Shown here in pieces: positions 35,119-48,183 of a stretch of 64,000 bases of DNA (within the stretch, counting starts at the first letter, position 1; each line of letters opens with the position of its first letter). Both the position numbers and the translations under genes were made by a program. Below the pieces are notes generated by a model. It was not told the origin of the DNA. It searched no databases and worked only from the letters and a program-made list of their open reading frames with translations. The DNA comes from Toxoplasma gondii ME49. Lineage: Eukaryota; Apicomplexa; Conoidasida; Eucoccidiorida; Sarcocystidae. The stretch is from the NCBI RefSeq assembly GCF_000006565.2, contig NC_031480.1, forward strand, positions 4,561,529 to 4,625,528, read 5' to 3'.

Positions 35119-36211
35119 GTATGCACACAGTATATACTCGTGAATTCGTGTACGTACATGTACATACATGGGCCGATGTGTGTGCTTTGCGTTTGTGTGT
35201 ATTTTTTCAAAGAGGTTTGTGGACATAGGCCTCTGTGTGTGAGGGTGTAATAGAGACTCTATGCATGGAGTTTCCTAGTGTTGAGAATTACGAATTTCAG
35301 GCTTTTACATGTCTGGTTTCGCAGCTGAAGTCGCGTTGTACAACACCATGCGATGCACGCAAGTTCTCCTGACGAATTTGGGCCAAGAGGAGACAGAGGC
35401 AATCATGCTGGAAACGCTAAACACTGAAGTAAGAGCCATCCTTCTCTTTCCTCTCTTTCCTTTCATCTGTTTCTCGCCATTTCTTTCTCCTTCCACTCCA
35501 TTCTTCTTCTCCTCCTCTCTGTGATTTCTGCCCATCATCTCTTGCCGACGACTGTTGTTTTTTTGTCGCAACTTTTTTTCAGTGCATGCAAGCCCCCGTG
35601 CAGCTGGGGGGGTGGAATCCGACGGCGCTGAACAGACTCTGCTACTCGATCGGCTCGATCAGCGGTGCCATGCGCGAAGACATCGAACGTCGCTTCCTCG
35701 TGCAAGTCATTCGAAATCTCCTCAATCTCTGCGAGCTTATGAAGGGGAAGGACGACAAAGCTGTGAGAACAGATAACCTTTCTCTTCTCATCTACTTCTG
35801 CTCGATCTCATTCCAGTACAACTCGCTCTTTCCAGTCGCGTTCTCTGTCTTCATGATCTTGTTGCAGTATATTTGCCACTTGCCTTAATTCATTTCTTCG
35901 TAAACGTAGCCGTTGCATTTAAAAATGTCTAGGTTCTTCAGGGACCATCAAAGAAACTGAAGAAATTTAGCTGGTAGTACTTTGTTAACCAAAGTAAAAG
36001 TTCCAAAAACGCTTTTCCTCTCCCTCTCAACAGCCATGCGTCTGGATGCATGCGTGCGCATATCTCTATATATCCAGGTATGGAAATCTGCATTTACAAA
36101 GATGTCGTGCATATATCTATCTATATCTATTTGTCTATATATATATATATATGTCTATGTATATCTATATATATCTATTTTTACATATCTATATGCATCT
36201 ATATATGCAAC

Positions 36212-36243
<32 letters not shown>

Positions 36244-37709
36244 TATATCGATATATGTGTGTGGAATGAAAGTATTCACATTTGTTCCACGGAAGCTTCT
36301 TGAGTTTCCCTGTGCACATGTCTCATTGGTCAGTTTTTTGAAGCCGTTAAAGATGGATTTGCCTTTTAAGACCAGTCGTCACTTTTTTCGCGTCTTTCTG
36401 CTGTTTGTTGCGCCTCGTTTCAGATTGTCGCAAGCAACATCATGTACGTGGTGGGGCAGTATCCCCGCTTCCTGAAGGCACACTGGAAATTCCTCAAAAC
36501 AGTGGTCTATAAACTGTTCGAATTCATGCACGAAACATTTCCCGGCGTTCAAGACATGGCCTGCGAAACGTTTCTCAAAGTCGCGCAAAAATGCAAACAA
36601 GCCATGGCGGCGAACCGACCAGGTGCGGCCTTAAGAGTTCTACAAACAGCTGTACACACACCGATACCTACATAACTATAAATAAATCGACATCTATCAA
36701 CATCTATCTATATGCATATCTACATATATATGTATATATATATATATATATATATGTCGGTGTCTGCGTACATGGTTATCTATTTGTACACACAGGGTAC
36801 AAATTCAGAACAGATATTGTGAATAACTCATACAGAGCGTAGTGGTACTCGGAAAGAGGAGACCGCATCAGTTCTGCTGTACAAATATCATGATATTCCC
36901 CTTCATGGTCTACTTCCTAATGTTCGTTTGTACGGAATTCTCCGGTGTTCCATCCATCGATGCACGCATATACAGATACCTACGTGTACATATACACCTA
37001 TGCATACACCTATACATATATATATATATATATATATGTAAATAGGTGTACATATGTGCAGGAGGTGCATCTGTAGAGGAGAAACTGGCAGCTGTTCCTC
37101 GAAGGAGTTTCTGTTCTGGTCTCTGCAGAGATGGCCAGTTGCTTTTTCTTCATTTTTTTTCAGAGGAGCCGAAACCGTTTGTGATGGAAATTATCGAGAA
37201 GCATACGAAGGAGACAGAAGTTCTGGACGAAAAGCAAAATCTGCTATTCTTCGAGGCAGTTGCTTGGGTCATCTCCGCCACATGTGAGCTGTTTTTCCTC
37301 GAAGACAGAAAACACGATTTCACAGCGCATTGAATCAGTCCACGGAACATCAAACGCGCGTGCATGCGACGTCACCTTCCGTTCTCAACGGCACAGTGTC
37401 AAATGCACTTCCTCAACTGAATCGAAGCACAGCCGGTGCTTGCAAATTCACTCAAAAAACGCAACCAATGTTTACAGACATGTTTACGCACAGCTCCGTA
37501 TGCAATATATGTACGTATGTCTGTACGCATGTTTCTGTGTATGTATGCATGTATGTATGTAATTCACTCTGCAGCTGTGGACGAGTCCTGCATGCATGCA
37601 TAGATGTTTTAGCAGATGTCCCTGAAAATCACAAGATGTACATGCATGTATATGCATGTATGTGCGTATATTATGCATTTCCGCACATGTGAATGAGTAT
37701 TATGCATGC

Positions 37710-37745
<36 letters not shown>

Positions 37746-40700
37746 GTATACGTATGCATGCATATATTATACATATGTGTATGTCTCTATGTATATTCCT
37801 ATACGTGTGTAAGTATCATCCATATTTATTTATTTGCACTGGCAAACGCAATGAAGAACAGGAAATTCTCAAGGTTTTCGTGGATGCGTGTGTTTTTGGG
37901 TTCGACCGCGCTGCTCGAGCGACTTCCAGATTTAACCTTTTTCTCAAAATCTTTTTTGCATGCAGCGGATGTGCTGAAAGGCGAATGCATCATGGGCCTC
38001 ATGCAACAGTGTAATTCCACGTGGAAGCAAATCATGGAAGCTGCAAAGGCGAATCCTGACCAAGTTCTCTACTCTCTCGATGTCTCCAAGCGTCTCGTCA
38101 ATATTCTCCGCGTCAACCAACGTGTAGCAAAGTAAACAGAGAACGAATTCCAATCGAAGTTTCCTTCAGTCTACCTCAGAACTAGCAACGCTTGAGCACT
38201 TGCATTCATGCAGATTATACACACATTTATGCGTGCATGAGAACGGGATAGACACATGTCCGTATAACCTAGATCCATTCTTTATATTCTATGCAAAGAT
38301 ATAGAAAACTGTTTGGATGTTGTCTGACTGTACTGTAAATCTGGTACGTATATTCAAATAAGGAGGAAACTGTCTCGGTATGTATTTAATATATACACAT
38401 CTGTCCAAATCGACCCTGTATAAGACTCGCGCGTATATATTGTGCATTTGTGTACGTACCTGTTTGCACATATTTACGCCTGTAGGAGCGATAATAATAA
38501 CGTAACTTTTGTGGGATTTCCTCTGCGGCGTGTACCATGAGAGATCGCCGACGTTAAACTCCATTTTTCAAATGTTTTTTCTTTGTTTCGTCAGGGCGAC
38601 CGGTGCTGCCTTCACTCCACAGTTGATGGTGATTTACCAAGAAATGATTCAGGTGTACGGACTGTACAGCCAGCGCATTTTGCAGGAAGTGCAGCGCTGC
38701 GGACCTTCCCGGATCAAACACAGCGAAGTCAAGGCTCTCCATCTGTACAAGCGAGAGACGCTTCATCTCGTGGAAACGTTTGTCGACACAGCGGCACAAG
38801 AAGGAGAGAACTGCCGAAAAGAAATTGCAGAAAAACTCCTCGGAGACCTTCTACAGCCTGTCCTGTCAGACTACAAGTCAGTTCAACCTATACTTGCATT
38901 TATTTGTGTGAATATATATATATATATATATATGAATATACATACAGTCATGTACATTGCCTCTAACCATATATATATATATATATATATACATATAATC
39001 ATACACATGTAGATATGTGCCTATTCTATGCTGTTGTCTTTATTTCTCTCTCTTTGCGTATATATATATATATATATAGATGCATATATATCTGGTGATA
39101 TGTACCTGTATGTACCACTGTATTTTTGTCAATCTTGAAATCTACTCCTGTATTGGTCTGTCTATGTACATCTTGGTATCTATGTAGGTTTATATCAGTC
39201 TGTGTCTGCCTCTGTCTGTTTGATTCTTTCGACTTGTCTGTCTCTATCAGTCTAGCTGTCGATGATGGTGGATAGCTTCAGTATTGCGTGTGTCTCGTCA
39301 TGTGCACTCGCGCAGAAATCTGGATTCGTTCCCCCGTGTCTCGACTTTGTTCTGCATCTTTTATGTGGAGCGAAGTGCCTCCTGGTTTCCTCTGAAAACT
39401 CGAAACTCTTTCCGGTTCTGCCAACAAGCGAAACGATCTGGATCATTCTTGGTGCAAGGGTTATTTTAGGCTTTTGCGCTCTTTTCAAGCAACTTCTTGA
39501 ATTCGCGTTGAGTTTTTAGCGGAAGGATTTCCTCCGCTGTGGACTTCTTTGCTGCTGCAAACCTGCCCGGTAATGTTGGAATACATGTCATTTCGCGGTG
39601 TTGTCTCGAGGGACGGTGGTCGAGCGAAAACGTGCTTTGCGCGGAAGTCGGGACGCCTCCAGACATTTTTTTACCTTTTTCAGAAATGTTGCGTTTCCTC
39701 TTGCAGGAACAACATCCCCGACACGCGCGACTGCGAAGTACTGACGCTGCTCTCTGTTCTCACGACTCGTCTCGACTCCAACATCTCGCCGGTAGGTTTC
39801 AAAAAAGCAAAAGACTTCCGAGATCGTCTCGCGCATAGAACCGTTGTTGTCTGTCACTAGGTGATTCTACAGGTGTGCAGTCTCTCCGCGTTCGCACCGT
39901 AGACACGTTGTGTCGGTTTGAAGTTTGGCAGAGCGGCTGACGAGGCATTTCGGCACTTGGTGTTTACGTCACCGCCCTTGCCTGGTTTAGAGAACGCAGA
40001 TGTCTCACGTTTTGCCTGCATCTGCTGCAGGTAATTTAGATTCACTGCAGGTTCAGGGAGGCGTACGGCAATCCTGGGGGGCGAACAGGAACCTTGTTTG
40101 CGTCTTGTCATCGAGTCCAGAACTCGAGGTGGAGGTCGCCACACCAGGCGGCGTCTGCGCGCTTCATACGGTTCCGCGTGCATGCATTCCTTTCGTTAGA
40201 TCGTTCGCGTTTCTTTTTTCAACGCATGTGCTGCGAGATGGATTGGGGATTCAGATCTCGAAGCCGCTTTCCTGCGATTGACTCCTTAATTTATCCGTCG
40301 CATTTCTGCCACGAAATCGGTGACATTTTGTGTCTCCTGTAGCCTTGCTCTTCCTGTGTAAAACGCTCTCTCTGGACAAATGACAACATTTTTCCAAATT
40401 TTCACTCCGTCAAAACGACTTGTCTCCGATTTCTTTGCATGTTTCTGACCTTGCGCTTTGCGTTTTTGTAGATATTCTTTGCCAAGTTTTTTCTGTTCGC
40501 GGCTGTTCCTTCTCTTCTGGGGCGATGTGCCTACTCTCGTCTTTCCCCTGCTGTTTCCCTGTCGTGCTTAATCGCGGACTGCATGCGCTGTGCTCCTTCA
40601 GGTGCTCCCTGTGATTTTCGAGTTCGTCTTTGAGTCGACCCTCAACATGATCAAGACGGATTTCCAGAGGTCAGTTCTCTTTCCTCTGCGTGTTTCCTTC

Positions 40701-43700
40701 CACCTGTTTCTCTTCTCTCCGTTCTTCTTCTGTTTCGTGCTCTCTCTCGTTTCTCTCTTCTGCTTTCTGCTCTGTCGTCTTTGGAAGCATGCTCTGCGTT
40801 CAGAACCTTTCGCTGTCTGCGCGCAGAAGTCTGCACCGTTCAGTAGCAAAATGTTCATCCGATCTGCTTGCTGTCAAGGTTGACGGTTCAAGGGCAATCC
40901 TGCGACGCAGCGGAGACGGAGGGATGCAAGGAGCACCCGATTCTCTTGTGCTTTGCCTCAAATCTTTTACTTCTGTTCTCTTTTGTAAAACCGTTTTCTT
41001 GCCTTTGTGTGCAGCTACCCAGACCACCGAGAGAAATTCTACGAACTCCTCAAGGCTTGCAACCAGCACTGCTTCGACGGTCTCTTCGCCCTGCCAGCTC
41101 ACCAACTCAAAGCCTACGTGGAATCGCTCGGTGCGTTCTTTTCAGTTCCATCCTACTGCGACTCAAACATCTCTTCTTCTCAGCTATCGTCATTGGACAG
41201 CAGCTAATGCCCTATTTTTTTCGCAAGGATGAGCGTATATATTAGAGTATATGGATGTCTCCATGTTGTGGGGATAGACGGAGATGTGTGTGTTGTTTGG
41301 TGTGATCACGGCACACATGTGGGGTCACAGTGTTCGCATTCAACTTCATTTTATCGATCAACGGAGAGCACGCATTTACGTATATACGCATACTAATAAT
41401 GTACGCAGCTGCATATCTGTTTATGCACGTTTTTTCCATTCCTTTTTTTATCTGTTTATTTCTATATTTATGGCTTCCTGTATCTCTGTCTACCTGTTTG
41501 TAGTATATGTATGTCTCTCACTTTCGATGTATATGGCGTTGCATGGACATGCTTCGACATGGACTTGTGTGTGCATTGTTTCTCTGCAAATTATACACTT
41601 GTCACCATGCCTTCGTGTTTTTCCAGTCTGGGCCTTCAAGCACGAACATCCCTCTGTCGCCGAGCAAGGCTTGCAGGTGACTTACGAGTTTCTTTTGAAG
41701 CTGATCAACGACAAACGCGAGGTAATCTGGCTGCACATGCGTTAGAGGCGTTGTTCTTGCAGAGAACTGTGCTCAGGCGCGTCGACCCTCCCCGGTCGAG
41801 TCACATCCAGAACTTTGCGTAAACGCGCTTCAAGTCGAGAAGAAACATTCTCGAGTGTGTTCGTTTCCGTACATGCATCTCAAAAACAAACAGCTGCATG
41901 CGGGTGCGCTGTATATGTTGTCTGCGTCGTTGTGTCTACTTTCACTGAGGACTGCATACACTCAGCTGATGTTTTACCTTTCTCCCCAACTGTCCTCTTT
42001 GTTTTTTTCCGTGTTCTGTCCTGCAAGTCTCCGCACACCGCTTTTCCACAGCCGTTGGACCTTCTGTGTTCGACGGCCTGTTTCTAGTGCCTGCTTGTCT
42101 CCTCTAGAGTTCAAAGAAGTAGGCGTCTCTGCGATTGTGACTCACGCTTCTTGTGGTTAATCGTTGCTCTGTGCTTAGTAAGGCGCCGTATCGCTGTTGA
42201 CGGAGAACGACTGTTCCTCCTTGAATCTCATTCAATGTCTTTCGTGCAGGGAATATTGTTTCTGGGTGTACAGTGTGGTTGTGCTCCCTGCTTGATTCCA
42301 GTGACTAGAGCTGCTTCACAAGCAGCAGGCGTCTCACATGTTGACGCCTTTTTTTCTGTGTTTGCGTGTCACTCATTCGCTTCGGTGTAGAGCGTTCATA
42401 CACCTCCCTTCGATTGGTTTGGAGTACATGGTCCAGTGCTTTCGAGAGTTTCGAAGTTTTTGTTCCAGATGTTTGAGGCAAACATGTTTTACCGGGTTGG
42501 CAATGCCTGTCGTCGTGTGCTCCTGCCTTCATGAGCTCTTCGCTGCATGCGTTTGTGTTTTCCCCGCAGGTTCTGTCGGATTTTTGCAATTTGTTTTATT
42601 TCAGTCTAATGAAGGAGACGTTGCTGGTTCTCACAGACACTCTCCATCGCTCGGGGTTCAAATTCCAAACTTTGATTTTCATGCACCTCATTCGAATCGT
42701 CGAGTTCGGCGTCGTGCAGAATCCCGGCAACGGCCTGACGCGAGAGAATGTCATGTAAGCATTTCCAGGCTTTCTTGGGCTTCCCAAAGAATGCGAAGTT
42801 CAAGAACAGTAGATGCCGAGTGACACAGCGACCTGGAGACCTCGAGCCTCTGGCAGGTTGCTGTGCGCGGCCTCAGCTGTTTCTACACACCGACCTGTCC
42901 GAGTCTTTGCAGCGAAGTCGCTCTTCTTTTTTTTTCCAAACATCTACAGTTCCATATCTATGAATGCGTACAAGGGTAAACACATTCTTAAAATCAGTAT
43001 ATTATATACGTATACATGTATGTATGCGTGTATGTGTAGGTCGCCCAAACGTGCATGCATGTATGTGTGCGAAAATGTAGTGTTTTACTTGCGAAAACAG
43101 CCGCTCTCAGATTGACACAAGAGGGGAACTGCATCTGTGTGTTTGTGATGTCGTTTGATACTCGCGTGGCAGTCGCTGGATGCCTTTTGTTCGGTTCGTC
43201 CTTTTTCACTGGCATGCTTTTTCGAATGCGATTTCGGCGACGAAAGCCTGGCGTCGGTTGCGCAACGATCGCGGGAGGACGTTCCAAGGCAGAGCGCGCC
43301 TCGGATTTTCGCTTTGAGCGCATGCGTTCTCCTTTCTCAGGCAAAGTTTGATCGATCTCCTGAGTCGAAGCTTTCAGACCGTCAACCAGAAACAAGTGGA
43401 GGCGTTCGTCGTCGACCTGTTCAACTACTGCCGCGACCCGAAGCCTACGCGGTTCCAGCAGCACATGCGGGATTTCCTTATCTCGCTCAAGGTCGGTTCT
43501 TCCACGGCTTTTCGCGGCGCCGTCCAGACTACAACTCATGTCGGCGCGTTTGCCTGCTGGGTGCGGTGTTGTGGGGAGAACGAAACTCAAAGGAGAGCGG
43601 ACTCTGGAAAACTGTCTTGAAACATCAAAGAAATAGGGAGATTCGACGACCGAAGAAGGGATGCACGGTCGATGGAGAAGTGCAACTTCTCGTCACGCTC

Positions 43701-44412
43701 GGGAGAAACACATACGAAGGAGAAGTGGAGCTCACTGTGTGAGGACTGAATGATTCCGATGTTTTTTCAGGAGTTCGCTGGAGATAACGACCCTCTCTTC
43801 GAGGCTGAACGCGAAGAAGCTCTTGCGCGAGCCAGAGAACTCGACAGGCAACGACGCATGCAGGTAAACATCGTACCCAGTGGAAAGAAACTTCTACTCA
43901 GATCGCGGTTCCTTGCGGAAAAGAGACGTTCTTCAGAGACCTACAGCCTCAGTGTGACTCCACGGCGATCTAAACAAAACAGTCTGGATCTCCCACGCAA
44001 ATACCCACACATATCTTTATTGCAATGTATTCGGGTCTATCTATATGTTTATCTATCTATCTATCCATATATATATATATATATATATACATATATATAT
44101 CTATATATCTATATATCTATATCTATATATATATATATATACACGTTTTCAAGGTACGTATGTGAGTAAGAATGTATGAGATTTCGTGAGTGCCCGCGAC
44201 ATAAAAATATGTATACATTTCTGTAGAGGCAAAGGTGTACATGTTTAACGCATGCTTGTATGTATGCGTGGGTGTGGATATTGCAGATTATAATGTGCTT
44301 TCACAGCTGTCTGTTTGAGACATTTCGACCTTTTGTTTTTCTTTTGCAGGTGCCGGGCATGATTGAACAGTACGACACGACGGTGACAGTTCGTGGAGGA
44401 GACGATGACTAG
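29313..44412 (+). CDS. CRM1: Exportin-1 (CRM1/XPO1), nuclear export receptor, 21 exons
   Basis: Exons: 29313-29429, 30629-30766, 31246-31389, 32227-32842, 33357-33550, 34117-34171, 34694-34900, 35325-35428, 35583-35762, 36424-36622, 37164-37283, 37966-38131, 38595-38876, 39707-39791, 40602-40669, 41015-41130, 41627-41721, 42570-42754, 43341-43491, 43771-43863, 44350-44412. All junctions are GT/AG and all phases agree; the sum is 3378 nt, 1125 aa (human about 1071). Hallmarks run in order: [150 protein letters not shown]1 is a HEAT-repeat karyopherin that with RanGTP carries leucine-rich-NES cargo out of the nucleus. The covalent-inhibitor cysteine is retained (C575). The tail ends RGGDDD and is unlike the animal C-terminus. 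Confidence 0.98.
29529..29598. repeat. (TA)n-rich microsatellite, exportin-1 intron 1
   Basis: Alternating TA run of about 26 bases extending into TATAGATATATACG-type imperfect repeats. Confidence 0.9.
29714..29756. repeat. (TA)n microsatellite, exportin-1 intron 1
   Basis: Two TA runs separated by TTC, in the first intron of exportin-1. Confidence 0.9.
35069..35119. repeat. (TA)n microsatellite, exportin-1 intron 7
   Basis: Alternating TA runs with single interruptions (TATGTATACG then pure TA), between exons 7 and 8. Confidence 0.9.
36114..36262. repeat. TA/CTATAT-rich imperfect microsatellite, exportin-1 intron 9
   Basis: Nearly 150 bases of CTATAT, TCTATA and pure TA blocks between exons 9 and 10. 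This is one of the longest low-complexity tracts of the window. Confidence 0.9.
36703..36756. repeat. (TA)n microsatellite, exportin-1 intron 10
   Basis: CTATATGCATATC units passing into a pure TA run. Confidence 0.9.
37014..37040. repeat. (TA)n microsatellite, exportin-1 intron 10
   Basis: Pure alternating TA run ending in ATGTAAATAGG, upstream of exon 11. Confidence 0.9.
37700..37770. repeat. TGCATGCA plus (TA)n repeat cluster, exportin-1 intron 11
   Basis: TATGCATGCA followed by TA runs and GTATACGTATGCATGCA. Alternating purine-pyrimidine throughout. Confidence 0.88.
38911..38996. repeat. Paired (TA)n runs, exportin-1 intron 13
   Basis: Two pure TA runs (about 38911-38933 and 38969-38992) separated by a short unique stretch. 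Confidence 0.9.
39059..39090. repeat. (TA)n microsatellite, exportin-1 intron 13
   Basis: TA run followed by GATGCATATATATC. A CTGT/TCTG-rich simple stretch continues to about 39250. Confidence 0.88.
44041..44143. repeat. TA/CTAT-rich microsatellite, exportin-1 last intron
   Basis: ATCTATCTATCTATCC, then pure TA, then repeated CTATATAT units, in the intron before the final 63-base exon. Confidence 0.9.
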
Positions 44413-47400
44413 GGAGTTTTGGGGTGGTCGCATGCAGCACTGCAGCTCGTTTGCCTTCTTTGTTTGAATTCGAAGAAGAAGGGGATTTCTCTGGCAGCTG
44501 AAGCGCCAGGGGGATGCAGGGAACGCGTTTTGTGCGGGTACCTGTCTTCTACAAAAACTTTCCTCGTAACTGTGCGTTGCTAACATGGTCGAACTTGAAT
44601 CGGGTAAACAAAGAGGTTCGAAATTCTCGCGCGTCAGAACACGGCGCTAGCTGTCAAGGAAACATACGAATTTTGCTTTTCTGTGAAATCTGCTTGGAAG
44701 GCGAAACGTCGCATCGTATGCAAGTCACCAGGCCTGCAGCATCAAGTAGACAAGACCTGAAGGTAGGCATCCTCTCACTGCAACGTGGGATCTCGAAGTC
44801 TCTCTCACGCCTGCCGGCGTCTTGGCTTTTCCGAGTCCCGGTTGCGGGTCTTGTTTCTGTGACTGCACGCTCCTTTCGAAGCACACGCCTGTGAGACGCA
44901 ATCCCGAGTCACCCCTGCGGGTGAAAGACCACTCTTACCAATAAGATCGTATTATATTTTATCCAAACAGTCACCCAGCCACTGGCTACACTTCGAGTCT
45001 TCCCCCTTCCACGCCCCCCCCCTAGAGGAAAGCGGCGCTATCCACGGAGTGAGCTAACAAGACCCAAGGAACCTGAGAAGGGAAGTATGGTTCAAGGAAA
45101 ACGGGTGTTTAGCGGGGAAGTTAACGCGGAGAGAGCTTTCAGGACCAGAGTGCGAGACATCGCAAGTCTGCAGGAAAACCACGGTCGCTCCTTCCTGTAA
45201 ATCTAGACAGATGCGCAGAAAGTAAAGCCACCGGACGAACGCCAGGGAGTCCTCGTCAAAGACTCACGCGTCTTCCGTTTCGCGCACTTAGAACACAGCC
45301 GTTGTAGGCACGCGTCACTGTCGTTGGATCCTGAAATCAAAAGCGTTGCCAGCTTTCAACAAAGAACTCTTCCAGTGACGAAGACTCTTTTTCAGGACGG
45401 AAGACAGCGGCCGCTGTTTATCAGGTCCACGGAACTCCGGTGGTTAGATCGGCCACGGGATGAAATTTCATGTCAGAATTGTCTGGCCAATAGTCTTGTG
45501 CAGCCTACGCATTGCCAGTGGGCCGTGATTTTCAAGAAATTCCTGAAGCTTTCACTAATTGCACTTTTGAAACGAGGTCAGTCCGATACGGTTAGCGCCA
45601 GCATAGGTGAGAAGAAGGTTAGCATACCACTTCCCAAGCTAAAAGACAACATACCAAATACTTAAATAAAAACGCGACGGACCTGTACTTTTTACGAACC
45701 TATATTACCTGTATTCACGTGGAATACGGTTACAGCATCTCCGAGCATATCATTCTACTATTCAACGGGGCTAACGTGCGATCTCGTCACTGTGCTGCTT
45801 TGAGTTTTTCAGCAACTCGCAATGACGTATCAATAACGATGAAACTTCGACAACGGCTGTGTTCTAGGCGTGCTCATTGGACGACCCGTAGTGGTTATGC
45901 TGAATACGTTGCACAGTTCTTGATCATTCATTATTACTTGGTGACTTGCTCAAACTCAGTGATGAAATCTCACGGTAGACCCGTTTAATTCATACAGAGC
46001 TTCGCATCTGCGTATATGCTTTTTCCAGTCGCACTGGTCTTCCTCGCGCCGCTAAAAGAACACTACCGAAGGACCCCTCGGTGCAGAAGATGTGCCTGAA
46101 CTGTGGGATTTCTGCAATCATCGATCTAAACCTACATGAGCCATTGGCGGTCGGCATGCATCTAGCTGCTTCTGTCTATCTGCGATATCCATGTTGTCGA
46201 AAACGATGTATGTCTACCAAAATCGATCTACATTAATGTGTACTGATCTCCTGCCTATGTCTACCTACAGGATGACTGTCTAACTATCTACTGTGTCTAC
46301 CAACATCGCTCTCTCTCTGCGTCCACCGACATCTTTCAACATCTGTGTCGCCACCATATCTGTTTATATCGACCTCTCTCCACCTCTATATCCCTACCTC
46401 TTCGTGCATGCATGCAGAAGCGTCTACACTTGGCCTGCATGCGTCTTGCACGATTTCTTGATTGGTGCATGCATTTCTGGGTTTTTCTCGATTGGCGCCT
46501 CTGCTCGAGGCCTTTCGTTGCGAGGTTTTTTCTTAGCACTCAGACCCCTCGCACCACACTTCGGCCGGGGGAGAGCTGTTGGAGGCGGACACGAATCGGA
46601 GAAAACGGACGAAAAAAAACACAAAGCTGCAAAGCATTCGAAAAACCAAGAAGCTCTGCGCACTGCACAGGAGTTCACTTCTTCACTCGGGTCTTCCGGG
46701 AACCCCAACTTTTTCCTCGCCTGCTGTGCCTTGCATTCAAAGCACTCCAACGTGCGCAGGGGTAGACCCACCCGATTCACCGGCATAAAAGTCTTCATTT
46801 TTCAAAATTCGCACTTCGTTTCGGAGACAAAAGAGGCAAGAAAGAGACATGCTTCTTCTCGCTTCTAAGCTCTCTCTCTCTCTCGTTAGTCTGAGCTGTG
46901 CCTCTCGCTCCTGACATGCTGCATTGCGCTGCACCTGTCGTCTTGTGCAGCCTGTAGCACATGGAGGTGCCTGCAGAACGCAAGAGGCGAAGTGTCTCGC
47001 ATTCCGTTTCTCTTCCACCTTTCCCTGTGTTTCGGAGTTCTTCATTCTCACACACAATGCACCATTTCCTTGCAGCGTCGGCTTTTCCAGACTCTTTTCG
47101 TCTGCTCAAATCCACGCATTTCCTCGGTTTCCTTTAGTCTTCTTCGCTGCCAAATAGAAACTCGCTTGGAGAACCTTGACTGATTTTCGCGGCGACTTCG
47201 TTCGCGAGAACCTGGATCTCTCTCCGTGTCACTACAAAGCAGTCAGAGACTGCTTTTTTTCTCTCTCTCTCTGTTGACCAAGGCATCCTCTCCGCTGTAA
47301 ATTCCGTCTGTCCTTCTCTCTTCCTCCGTTCGTTGCTCATCTTCATCAACCAGTTAGGACTTGAAGGATCGGATGGCGGCCCCCTCGGCGTCTCGGCACT

Positions 47401-48183
47401 TGGCTCTCTTCGCTTCTCTCGTCTCTTGAACCTGAGACGAAGCGAGAGACGAGAACTCTAAAAAAGGAACCATGTCCCAAACTCTGGACACGAGACACAG
47501 AGGCAGAGAGGCGCTTCAACTGGACGGCGACGACGAAAAAGCCATAAAAGCGCGCGACGACCCGCGAAATGCAGAACGCGTGCAACAGAAAACATGCACA
47601 CGACTTCTCTGAGTGTCATGCGCGTGAGCCTGCGCCTTCGAAGGCCCACATGTGCCTCGTCGCTGTTTCTCACTCAGAACTGCCTGAGCGCATGTTTGCA
47701 TGGAACATCGCCTCTCGCAAGTCTGTATCTCCTGTGAAGAAAGTCGGACGTCGTGCGTTGTCAGTGCGTAGGCTTCGCTTTCCCAACAGACGGATCACAC
47801 CGCTGTCGCTCCGTTGACAGCTCGCCTCTTTCTGTTTGCTCGCTTCGCCTGTCTGCTATACATACACCCCAAGGGGACATGAAACCTGCCCCGAAGGCTC
47901 TGAATCCCTTCGGAGCCGCGACCCATCAACCGTTGACGCATGCGCCCGTTCCCCTTCTCTTTCGGCGCGCGTCTCTCCCTTGGATTCGCTCCACTCCCCG
48001 CGCCGTCCACTGCCGGCGAGATACCGACGCAGTTTTTCTGACCATCACGCTGTTATCACACGAACTCAAAGCAATTCCACGACTTAAAAAACCAACAGCT
48101 GCATGCAAAAATACGAAACATTCACTTAAAACATAATCTGGTCCGCCCAGCCACATCTTGTGGGGAACGTCGCCTTTTCGCAG
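44413..48183. other. Convergent intergenic region, no supported gene
   Basis: 3.8 kb between the stop of exportin-1 and the stop of the minus-strand gene on the right. Open frames exist on both strands (for example 45324-45665 and 46293-46868 plus; 46424-46798 minus), but none has a recognisable domain, signal peptide or consistent splice sites. Long 3' UTRs of both flanking genes are the simplest content. Confidence 0.45.

Noticed and set aside
36046..36303. Open frames rich in Tyr/Ile (YIYIYI) in exportin-1 introns
   Set aside because: These are translations of (TA)n and CTATAT microsatellites; they have no coding meaning.
45324..46000. Possible fragment of mitochondrial DNA inserted in the nucleus
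   Set aside because: The stretch is more AT-rich than its surroundings, and organelle-derived insertions are common in Toxoplasma. However, I could not recognise cox1, cob or rRNA sequence in it by reading, so I do not call it.
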